Assembly (NCBI GenBank): GCA_964247055.1
Contig: OZ176053.1
Location: 1,736,001 to 1,800,000 of the forward strand
Direction of reading: 5' to 3'
DNA: 64,000 nucleotides
Source of the DNA: Paragordius varius
Taxonomy: Eukaryota; Nematomorpha
Positions 11,580 to 24,500 of this stretch are shown here, piece by piece. The notes under the pieces are model-generated. The model saw only the letters and a list, made by a program, of their open reading frames with translations, made no database searches and was not told the DNA's origin. Position 1 is the first letter of the stretch. Every line of letters starts with the position of its first letter. The translations under genes were made by a program, and so were the position numbers.

Positions 11580-14500
11580 TTATTTTTTTCGTTTATGATG
11601 TTTTTTATTGCCCCCAAAAGTATTTGAATTATTATGAAAAGAAATGTTTCCGGAATGTACTTTTTTTAACGGGGATTCTAAAAGCTCATTAATATTATCA
11701 TTTTCTATAGTGTAGACTATAGAATTTCGGTTTTTATTCTTTGTATTTATATTAACTTTCAATTTTTTGGTTGTCTCTTCGGTTGAGTCTTGTTCACCAT
11801 AGTTTTTGCGCTTTTTTATTAAATAATGAGATACAATATTTGAGCAGCATAGCAGGATATTTTGTAGACAAGTTTTGCCATATGTATAAGCAGTATGCAT
11901 TTTGGAAAATCGAATAGTTGTATTTTGACCCAAAAGTAAAGGGGAAGTAGTTTTTAAGTTCCCAGGACATATGTTAGAAGAGGAGTCTGTAGACTGCGAA
12001 GATATCATCTCAGACCAGGAGTTTAAATGTACAGTAGAATAACGAACAAATTTGGCATATACCCGACCTAAGCATGGCAGTAGGCATATGCAACACAAGT
12101 GATATGCAAAAAATAGGATAACATACAACCCTATCAAAAATGATGCAAGTAAAAGTGAAGTTACAAAAAGCTTTTTGGCATACGCCCCAAAAGTCCATGG
12201 CTGTTGTTTATTTGACTGGGGCGTGGCAGAAATGGTAAAGGGTATATATCTTGTCCAAAAATTACTAATATACCCCAAAATGGCATCAGTATTAAATGTG
12301 TCTCCTTTCTTACCATCACCATGATTAAATGGTTCATCTTTCATTGGTGTAGTAAGTAACAAATTTGCGGATTTCGACATCGGTTTTTCGTTATTCAATG
12401 TTGGCCTTTTTGATTGAACAACATTTTTTAAGTTTTCAAACCCAGACTTTATGGTTGAAAGTAGGTCTAAATTTAAACCATGGACAGAGGGCTGACCAGG
12501 TGCCGGGGTTAAAAAAGTCCCGTAACTGTGCCTAAGACGCGTAAGCTGAGCCCCAAATTTAAGTTCCAACGGTTTACCTATCCTTGCGCTTTGTATGTAA
12601 GCCGAACTGTATGGACATTCTGGTAACTCCTTATAAACGACTTCATTAACATTACCATAGATATTACTTGGTGTGGAATCTAAACTGTTACTGGCATTTT
12701 GAGAATACTTTTCAATGGTAAGATTATCATGGTTTATTGGATCTATATCATTGTTGATTAAAAAAATTATAAGAATTGGAGTGATACAATATGATGAAAT
12801 ATACATTGCTAGGTTTTATTTAATTAAATATTGCACCAAATAGAATATACAACAAAGAGCATCATAATCGTCTGATAGCAGTTTAAAATGAAAAAAAAAC
12901 TATAATAATATTTCCCTTGTCTTTTTATATGTGGAAAAAATTTGAAGTACTAGCACATACTTATTCATACTGTAAAAATAGTTGTTCAACAAAAAGTTAC
13001 TTTAAGATTAATAACAAAAGGTCAAATGCAAATTCTTAATTTCAGTCAAAACATTAATGGCTTATTTAGAATCTTATCCTTTGTTTTTACCTTTAATAAC
13101 TTTCGAGTATCGGAAAAGTTTGTTCCCTTTCAAACGTTTAATACTGGATGGAACCACAGGTGTGGGGAATGTGTAATTATCGGCAACGTTTTTTAGTTCC
13201 GGATTTAAGTGACCCGTCATGGCATACGCAAATAGATCATCAAACAATGAAAAACAATCTGCAAAAATGGAAAATAATATAACTTTCTTTCAAACATTTA
13301 AAAACGGTATTTAGTGTTCAAAAGAGCTTCCAAAAAAATGAAAAAATCGTAGTTTTCGAATAAAAAGTTTCGTTCATATATAAAAAGTTATCCTTATAAA
13401 AATGGTTTGAATTTAAATCTATAGAATTAATAGGAAAATATATAGGGCAGCAATATTCAAAATTATATATAACTTGGATTTCATTAAGTACTAATTAACT
13501 TATAAAATATACATAAAACGACTAAACAAGAATAAAGATAATCAAAATGCCCTAAACTGGAATGAATATTCATATTTTGACTCATATATACTATTTTAAT
13601 ATTAAAAATTCTTTCTAAGTTTTATAAAAAAAGTTTATGTACCTTTAGTCATACGTAAGCTATCTAAACAATTTGCATCACCAAACACAATAATACGGCC
13701 AGGATTGGTTATATTGAGTAGGGGTTGTGGATTTAGCTGTAATAAACCAAGGATAGGCACAGTGCCAGCCAATTCTTTAAAGACTTCTTTGGGAGCGGTA
13801 AATCCCTCAAATATCACATTAACACCTATTTTGGAAACATATGAAACATATTTTAAAAAACAGTAAAATTATAAAATACGCAGTTAGTGCCACAAAAAGC
13901 TAATAGGTTCGGTTGATCACCATACAATTTTTGGTTTTGAATAGAAAGAAAACTAAAGAAAAATTAAACTTGATCATTTCATATAAAAGAAAGATAATTA
14001 GCTGTTGTCAATGAAGACAGGGTTATTTTTATAAATTTATTTATTAAAATTTTTTTATCTGGCCAATCATGTTCGGATAAATAATAAAGGTATCTTGGGT
14101 ATTTTTATTTTATTTTTTTAAAAAGATACAATCCTCTCAAAAATTTAATATGAATTAATATAATTGTGTAAGTATTAAAATTGTTACAATATTAACAGAA
14201 TGGGATTTGTCGTCAAAGACAAATAATGACTTATATGAATATTTTAAATGAATTCATTAAGAGGGAAATAGACTATAAGTGTAAAATAAAATACCTTGAT
14301 TTTTCATAGTCGGCGTATAGACATAACTAGTATATAGCGTTTCAGTGTCATTATTTCGATTTTCCCAAGAAGATTCATTCATATGCCCATTTCCTAGAGT
14401 ATTACTTTGGTTCGTAAGATTGGCCGATGTTACAGATTGGTTTGATATGAAAGGAGAAAAAATGGAAGTAGGAAAATGGGTTAAACTAGCCCCTGAAAGG

Positions 14501-15492
14501 TATTCCACATCATGTTTCCCTAAAGAAAATAAGCCCTCCCAAACCGTATCACCTAAACTAATGTTCCAAGGCGCTAACAATTCATTCAGCGCTGGGATGT
14601 TTGAACCACCCGTGTCAGGGACCCACCAATGTCTAAATAATATATAATGTATAAAAAAGAATTGTTATACGGAAAGAAAAGGTAAAAATGAAAGAACATT
14701 TATCATTTTTTTTATAAAAAAAATGATTTTATTAAAAATAAAAACTAAAGTTTTGGGTAGCAAAATAGGGATTTTAAAGTGTAAAATATTAATTAACCCA
14801 ATATAATACAGTGTAAATTAGAGTAAAAATTGAAATTATAAGGACAAAACGTAAAAATATAAAGACATTTTTTTCAAAAGACAACCATACCTTTTTAAAC
14901 GTTAGTTTATTCGAAAAATTTAATTACAATCGTAATATACATAATTGATTGTATTACCAATTTACATTTCTATATTATACTTTGTAGTTTAAAACAGTGA
15001 GTTATATTTTAAAAAAGTCAAGATTAAAAAAGTATGGCTGTCTTTTTTAAAAAAATATTTGTCTTTATATTTTCACGTTTTGTCCGTTAATTTTCAATTT
15101 TTACTGTAATTAATTTGTGTAGGAAACACGTCAACGTTTTAAAAAGTATGGTTATCTTTTTTTGAAATAAGTGTATAATTTCAATTTGTTCTGTATACTT
15201 TTATTATATAATAATTGCCCGTTTTGTCATCAATGTACGCATATTGTTAAATGGTATTTTAAAAGTATAATCATTAAATTAGCAGTTAAAAAAACTATCA
15301 TTTATTTAAAATTATTTAACGCTTTAACCTTACAATGTATCGAATAAGTATGTGAAATAATTCCATATAGAAAGCCATCTACCTACTTGTCAATTATTTC
15401 ATTATTAATAATTCATTTAACTAATTCGTTATTACACTCCTTAACTTTTATAAATTTAATCACAAAATATACACACTAAAAGGTAACTGATC

Positions 15493-15530
<38 letters not shown>

Positions 15531-18500
15531 TTATACATATTATCGTACACTCATACTTATCCAATATATGCCATTTACAATTCAAATTCACCCTAAAAAT
15601 AAATTATGTGTTAAATATATTCTTATGGGATAGTATATTATTTTTTCAGTATTATATTAATTTTAAACGAAATTCCATTTTATAAAAATATAAAAAATTT
15701 AGGTAATTTTTAATCTTAAAAAACGCACAATTTATTTTAGGATGAATTTGAATTGTTCAAGGGTAAATTTGAACTGTAAATGTTATATATGTATGATGTA
15801 AAATTACCTCGTATTTTCATCATAAAATTTGATACGTTTCATTATGGTCGTATTATACCATTCAGCCACAACTATGAGTGATAGATTGTGATTATTCACA
15901 TCATTTACCAATTTAGCGCGTTCGCCCGGGAAAAATTCCTCTTCAGAATCTATAAGGAGTAAAGCTCCATAATTTTTAGCCTCAAAACAAGTGAAAGGTC
16001 CACTCAGGACTTCAATGTAATATCCCGCTTTGCGGTAATGATTATAAAAACCACGAAAATTTGTATGCACGTGATCACCATTCCAATCCATAGGTTCATG
16101 CTTATGCACTAGGTTATCGCGTGGACAGTAACCTACAGAAAAATCAAAACATATAATTAAAATTTAGATTATATATTGAGAGCTTGTGTGTAGTAAATTT
16201 TCATACAATATAAACAGCGCATATAAACCTATGTAATATGATGATTATCAGAGACGGTTTCCAGATTTAAAAACGGTCTAGGTTTTAAAGTTGCACCCCC
16301 CCGTTAAAAATATGTACCTCACCACAAACTAACTCGTTTTGAGTTTTTTTGAACCATCATAGCCAAGAATGATAAAATAAATTTTATCATTTTTGTGATT
16401 TATGCCAATAAATATAACATTTAAGTTCAATCGGATAATTCTACAAAAGGGTTTTACGAGAAAGATTAGTACATATGCTATACCATTTATTCAAAGTCAC
16501 CCTAAAAATAAATTATGGATTAAAAATTATCTATATTTTTAAAAAAATGAAATTTTATTTAAAATTAAAATAACACTGAAAAACTAATAAACTATGCCAC
16601 AAAGATATATATAAGTATGATGAGTTATATTAGCCCTATCATACATAATTTATTTTTGGGGTGACTTTGAATTGTTTAAGGGTGAATTTGAATTGTAAAT
16701 GGTATAATATCTACGTTTTTATCCTAAAAATCATACAGATATGTATTACATTGTATATATTCAAAACATACATATGTTGACCATATATATATATATATAT
16801 AATTGCTTATTTCTTTATTTGAATATTACACAAAACATGAAACATATATCATTAGATAGAAACCTGGTGGATAATTTAGGTTATGATATTGATCCCACAA
16901 AATTCGTTTGTCCCGAGCCGGTGTCCGTATAATTTTAAGGCGGAGTGGAAATGTCAGGCTATAACTGGCAGCGTTTGGTCCAAACCCTTTGAGAGTTACA
17001 TTGATTTGTCCAGCGGATAATCCTTCCCAATATATGGGTGTACCCTTTTCATTGACCGTTATAACTAAGGCTAACCAACCGGCCCATGGCCATACCATAG
17101 GTGTGCTGTGTGAAAATCCAACATTCAAATACTTTCCATTCTCTTTGGCGTAGGCGTGCCATATTGGCTAAGGTTATAAAAATATAAATGTTATTGAGAG
17201 GAATTTTATAAAATAAATTCTGACTAGGGCTGTGCATTTGACTGCTTTTTCAAAAAAGTCCAGTCAGACCCAGTCAGACGATGGTCATAACCACTTTTTA
17301 ATTATAAATATCAGGCGATATTGGATTGTGAAAATAATGTTCTAAACTTGCGTTTACTAATAATGTTATGTTTTTTCTTAAAAGATTGTATTATACATTT
17401 TTTTAATATTTATTATTTACAAATATTTTCAATCAAATTTAATCAAGAATTTTGTATCCAAATAAATTTTGCCACATGTTTGTGGTTTTCTGAATCCTCA
17501 AATACCTAACTTTAACTGAATATTTATAAAATTTTTCCGAGTTTTTATACTTTCTTTCATCATTGAAATATCCAATTGTTGTTTTGTTTTACGAAATAAC
17601 TGGATATTCTTAAAGGCTAATGTTATAAGGATGCATGTTTAACAATTTTACATTGTTAAATAAGCATATAAATATTTAATATATATTTAAATATTAAAAA
17701 ACAATAAAATCTTAATATTTCTTTTCCAAAAATTTTTTGACCATGGTCTAAAAATAAATAGTCTGGTCATGACTTGGCCAGCACAACCCTAATTCTGACA
17801 ATGTAATTTAAATAGTGGACTGGGTCAACTGTTTGAATTTTGCGCAGGTGATTTTAAATTAAATAACTTTACAATGTGAAAAAATTACGGATCGAATTTT
17901 GATACTGATGAGTACCAATAAGCACGAAACTAATTTGCAATAAGTATTGACAGAGGGTTACACATATAACTTTGTTTTAAATATTCAGATATCACTTTGT
18001 TTTGTTTTCAGTTAAATTTGGGCAGATAATATCAAGTTTAGTAAATGATTTTTGTGTTCCTTTATTTAATTTTAAGGATACAAAAATATATAAAGACAGG
18101 AATTTACAAAAAAATATATTCTGACAATGTAATTTTCATGGCGGAGTGAGTCAAATGTTAAAATTTTGCGTAGGTAATATTAAATTAAATAACTTTATTA
18201 TCTGAAAAATTACGGAAAGAATAATGTTTCATACTTATGAGTACTAATAAGCACGAAATTAATCTGTAATAAGTATTGACAAAGGGTTTCACCTATCACT
18301 TTGTTTTTATCTTTCAGATATCACTTTGTTTTATTTCGGTTAAATATGCCCATATAATATCAATATAAATAATTTTTGTGTGACTTGATTTAATTTTAAG
18401 GATTCCTTACCTTTTCATGTTAACAATTGTTTTTAACAAATTTTAACGCCAACATTTGTTTAGCATACTATCAAATAAAAAATATATAACCATATTTGAT

Positions 18501-21500
18501 AAAATATATGCTACAATAAGTAATTAAACAGTAAAAATTGAACGGACAAAACGAGACAATATAAAGACAAATATTTTTTTCAAAAAGAGAATCTTGATTT
18601 TTTTTTCTCATTGTTTTAAACTACAAAGAATAATATAGAAATGTAAATTAATAACACATCTATGTATTTAATTATTGTAATTGAATGTTTTTTATAGATA
18701 GGGTTGTTTAAAAAAGTTGTTGTCTTTTGAAAAAAAATTTTGTCTTGATATTTTTACATTTTGTCCGCATAACTTCAATTTTCACTGTAAATTTATTCAC
18801 GATAATTTAAAAATTACACATTTTATATACATTCTACAGAAAAATAAAACCTTTTCCACAATAGCCGAAGTTAAGGATGTAGGATTGAGAATAGTTAAAT
18901 TAATAACCATAGGCATAGATGTTAAATATAAGGGTTGGGAACAATAAGGCCACATATAAGGGCATTCATTCGCCCCAGCGGCATCAAGGTATGCAGGACT
19001 GAATGTTGGAATCCAATTATTTTTGGAGTTTTGCTAAACAAAAGAGTGAATTAAATTTTTACGCAAAAAAAAACAACTGGGAGAATTTTTTTGATTTTTT
19101 TGGTGAAGCTTTTATCATAACTTGAAATAAGGTATGAAAATGGTATAAAATTACTTTAGGATATTATAAAACACATTTTCTATATAATTAAAGATGCTGA
19201 ACATTTCTATCACAAAATATTATTTATTTTGAAATATGAAAATAATTTTTAAAAACTTAACTTATATATAATTTAAATTTTTAGACAAACGAATTTTTTA
19301 ATAAGAAATTTCCAGAATCATCGAATTATATAGAAAAAGTGCTAGTAGCTTTTATTATATATTAACGTTTTTATACCGTTTCCAACATGTTTTAAAATAC
19401 CATAAAACTCGTTTCACAATATTTTTTGCTATAAATTAATTAAAGCAAACGCGTCCATTTTTGGGGTCAAAAAAACTTTCTTTATTGTCAAAATATAGAC
19501 ATGATAAAAATTATTCTCGCGCAATATTGTTTTTGCCCACCATTTTGTGAAGGGGACACCCCAACAAATACTTAATTATTCCAACAATTTGGTTAATTAT
19601 TAATTAACTTGTTTAACTTTTGATCATAAAATATTATATAAAATCGCAATTTGTCTATTTTAAGATTAGTGGTGACCGACCCATTCTCAAACTTATATAT
19701 GATTTTTAAAAAAAATTAACAAAATGTGTTTTAGTTTAAAGCAAAGGGTGTTTAACAGACGGTCCACGGGTAGACATTATGCGCGGCCCACGAAAAACTT
19801 GTTCAAAATTTGCAGAATTTGTTCTCTAAACCTTAGCAAAATTGATATTTTGTTCTCTAAATAAGTCATCTATCCATTTGGAAAGAATTAGAAAAAATTA
19901 TCATGTTTGATATCAAATAAATTATTAATTTTTACATATTTCGAATGTGGCCCGCAGTATTTTTTAAGTCAAAAATGCGGCCCACGAAGCCATTTGTGTT
20001 GTACACCCCTGGTTAAAAGTTTTTTTTCTGATTTAAAAACAAAAATATTACCAGAAATCGTTTCCTTTCTTTCTCATAATCTCCTTCGGTATCATCCTCA
20101 TTTTCATTAATACTATTCCGCTTTTTTTTGTGCTTTGCCGTAAATTTTGTTTGCGATTCAAAGGGATTAATATTGTAGTAAGACATTAGGAGTTGAAAAG
20201 ATTTAACAAGATCCATTTTCCCGGACCCCTGATCAAAGATTGAGATAGAGGGAAGGCGTTCAGCCCCACCCATTAACACCTGTTTAATGAGTGCGACATT
20301 AATGTAATTTTCTTTGATCTCGTCAAAATTGGCATCTATTGTACATAAAATAGTAGGATATTAAATTTTTTTTACTGTTAGAGTTTGTGAAAGCTAAAGT
20401 TAATTATATAATTTAAATTTATAACTGGAACCAAATAAAATTTATAGGATTTTTAAGATTCAGTAAAATTGGTTTCTATTAGTGTAGTGTATAATTCCAC
20501 TAAAAATAAAAAATAATCCTATTTTACACATATTAAAAATATTGCCTAATTCCATCATAAAAAATTAGATACAAAAATTTATTTAATGTATTATCAATAG
20601 GCAATATTCGGAACATAATCTTAGTTTCGCATATCATATATGTTTTTTTTAATTCTTTTATATAGTTTTAATATACACTTACTTATATTAAAAAAATAAA
20701 TAAGTTTTAATATTTATAAAATCTAAAAGTCTCGAATAATTCGTATTAACCTATTCGATACAGTGAAAATTTGAATAAATTATGCATAATACAAAAAGTA
20801 TATGGACTAAAACACAAATAGGTTTTAAAAAGACAACCATACTTTTTCCAAACCAATTTTTTTTCAAACTCTCATCTAAAGTTGTAAAATAAGGAATAGA
20901 GATGTATGGCAGGCAACACATATATACCATTTGCACTTCAAGAGTGTCCTTGAACAGTTCAAGTTGGTCCTTGAACAATTCAAGTTGGTCCTTGAACAAT
21001 TCAAGTTGGTCCTTGAACAATTTAAGTTGGTCCTTGAACAGTTCAAGTTGGTCCTTGAACAATTCAAGTTGGTCCTTTGACTTTTTTGTTTTGTTTTTAA
21101 TTTTTATCAATCAAATCGTAAATATTTCATCTATTTTATTGTTTTTAACCTATTTTCTATTATTTAACATAAATTTTAAATCGATATCAACTTTTAATCT
21201 CAGAGAAACCGTATATCTTTATTAATTTCTTAAAATAATTTTGGATATTTATAAGATTTTAACACGAATGAAAAAATATATAAGTTTTCTGGGTTATTAA
21301 TTAAAATTTTTCAATAAAAACATTTAAAAGTCAATAATTTTGTTTAATTGACAAAAAATAGTTTGGAACAAAAAAGTGGTTGATAAATTAAAATTTTTAT
21401 TTTTAAATGAATAAAAATATAATAAATAAAGAAAATTAGGTTTATAAATAATAAAATAAAAAAATAAATGCAAAAATTATGGTTAAATCTAAATTTACAA

Positions 21501-24500
21501 ATTTTAAGGACCAACTTGAAGTGTTTAAGGACCACCTTGAATTGTTCAAGGACCAACTTGAATAGTTCAAGGACCAACTTGAATTGTTCAAGGACCAACT
21601 TGAACTGTTCAAGGACCAACTTGAATTGTTCAAGGACCAACTTGAACTGTTCAAGGACCAACTTGAATTGTTCAAGGACCAACTTGAACTGTTCAAGGAC
21701 CAACTTGAATTGTTCAAGGACCAACTTGAATTGTTTAAGGACACTCTTGAAGTGCAAATGGTATATTTCAATATTGTAATTATCAAGTTTTACGTATAAA
21801 AAAAACTTTTATGTTGTAATGGTTAATATATTAAATAAGTTGTAGAAACCTGTATAATTATCACTCAAATATTTGAAGATTGAACTAATGAGAAGCGAAA
21901 CGGCTCCAGTAACTACAGGAGAGGCTACACTTGTCCCTGATAAAACTTTGCAGCCCCCGCTAAATTAATAAAAAATAAATAAAAAATGAAACCTCGATAT
22001 TTTTGTTATATAACTTGGTTTTTGAGGGTAAAGTTGTAAAATAAGAATAGAAAGAGAGAGAAAACTAGATATAACCTCAATATATCACAATATTAAGCAT
22101 ATAGGTTATGTAGATAAGGTTTTCATTATTAAACATTTTTCTAAAATTATTGTTTTTAAATTAAAAATCATAAAAATAAGAGAATTTAATAATTTTTGGC
22201 TTATGACTTTTTTGAACAAATGGTATATTGAATATACATTAATTAAAATCACTAAAATAACGCATTTTTGGCAAATTACACATTGTAGTAAAAAAATGCG
22301 TGATCGCTTTATTTTTAATATTTAATAAATTAATATTTAAGTCAATCTACTAAAAATTACAAATTTAATGTAGTGTATCGATTGTAATAAAAATCAGATT
22401 TAATCATTTATAATATAAAATAGGTTTTTTTACTCAATATCCGAACCATATACAATCCCATGCGTTAATACATCAGGCTTAACTCTACCATAACCAAGTG
22501 GTAATTCCTGAAAAATGAAAACATTTAAGGTAAACATAAAACACTGATTTTTTTCCAGTCAAATTATATCTTAATTATATTTAACATAAAAATATAACTG
22601 ATATTGGGCAGTAAGAAAAAAATCGTTATTATTTTATCATTCACGTTATTAACTTATAATTTTAATAAAGTATATTTTATAATCTATCCAAACACACTTT
22701 GATGTAAAATAAAAAAATTGATAAGGTAATGTTTCTTGTATTAAAACTTCCTTAATTTTTTTCCTTAAGTTTTAGTCAAAATAAACCTACATTTGTGCAA
22801 ATATTACAGTAAAAAAAGGTTTTTAATATTTAAACTGACCTACTAGTGGTTGAGAAATCTAAATGTTATTGCATTTTCTAAGCTCCAACAAATGCTAAAA
22901 ACAAATCCACATTCAAGAATATGCCCATTTTACGGAAATTATCTTGCATTTAGCAAGAAGAAATTCAAAAATATTGAAATTTTTTAAACTTAGCCATACC
23001 TAAAATCTCAAAATTAACCCAAACTAATTTTGTAAATAACCCAAAAATTGATTTAGAAAAAATCATTTTATAAAAGGAAAACCTCAAAAAATTAAATTTT
23101 ATTTAACATACCCATGTGGTCATACCACGCGATGAAAAAGGGGCGAGCTTATTATCGGGCGTTAGACCACCAACTCCAATAACATCAATCATATCAGCCG
23201 GATTATTGAGTGAACCCGCAATGGGTCCATCATTCCCTATCGAAGATACTATAATCATATTATTGGCTGAAATTTCCCATACCTATTTTATACATTTATA
23301 ATTATATACCATTTACAGTTAAAATTCACCCTTAAACAATTCTTTAAATTGACCTTTGAACAATTCAAATTCACCCTTGAACAATTCAAATACCCTTGAA
23401 CAATTCAAATTCACCCTTGAACAATTCAAATTCACCCTTGAACAATTCAAATTCATCCTAAAATAAATGATGTGTATTCTTTTAGATAAAAAATTACCAA
23501 TACTTTTTTTTATATTTTTGTATATTTTAAAAATTAAAATTTTGTTTTAAATTAAAATAATACTGAAAAAATAATAAACTATGCCATAAGAATTTATTTC
23601 TTTTATAAATGATAAGTTATATTAGCCCGAAAACACATATTTATTTTTAGGGTAAATTTTAATGTTGGAGGGTAAATTTAAATTATTCGAGAGTGAATAT
23701 GAATTGTAATTCACCCTAAAATAAATTATTTATTTTCGGACTAATATAACTCCTTATTAATATGAAATATATCATAATAGCATAGTTTATTATTTTTTGG
23801 TATTATTTTAACTTAAACAAAATTTTATTTTTTCAAAATATAAAAAAATGTAAGTAATTTTAAATCTTAAAAAACACTTTATTTAAAGGGTGAATTTGAA
23901 TTGTTCGAGGGTAAATTTGAATTGTAAATATGTATATTTACATTGTTATAGAAAAAACGTAATAAAAAAACTAAAGGACAAATATTTTATTTACTAAAAA
24001 ACAACATTATTTTCAAACTTTGTTTTTTTCTCGATAACCTAAATGATTTACAATTGTAACATAAGTATTAAGTGTTTTATCAATTTACTTATCTATCCAT
24101 TATTTCGCACAATCAAAAACAATTAACTATATTAGAATAAATTAAGGCTTGAAAATACATGTTAAAAATTTGTGCGTTTCTTAATAAAATTATGAAAATT
24201 ATAGATTTAATATTCGCTCATATATAATTGATTTTATTCTACATAGAAAAGTGAGGATATGATAATTTTCACGTTCTGAATTTATATTAATACATAACGA
24301 GAATAATAACAGTTTTTATAAAAATAAATATTTTTATAAAGAATATCTATTATTATTAGGGATTTATAGTAAAAACTAAAATTATACGGACAAAAAGTAA
24401 AATTATAAAGACAAATATTAATTTCTAAAAGATAACCATACTTTTAAATCTAGATATCAATATAATTCATTGTATAAATGGATGGCAAAGTGTGAAATAG

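Noticed and set aside
18717-18947. Plus-strand ORF of 76 codons
   Set aside because: It overlaps the end of a family D MITE and antisense to S1P exon 19033-18851, which has clear homology.
20876-21225. Overlapping ORFs reading DQLELFK, NSSWSL or NCSRTN repeats on both strands
   Set aside because: They are translations of the 21-bp arrays of a foldback-like element; the unit is a multiple of three, so all frames stay open. The same holds for 21344-21799 and 48753-49141.
20935-21750. CRISPR-like regular repeats
   Set aside because: Repeats are directly tandem without spacers, occur as inverted arms of a transposable element, and the genome is animal.
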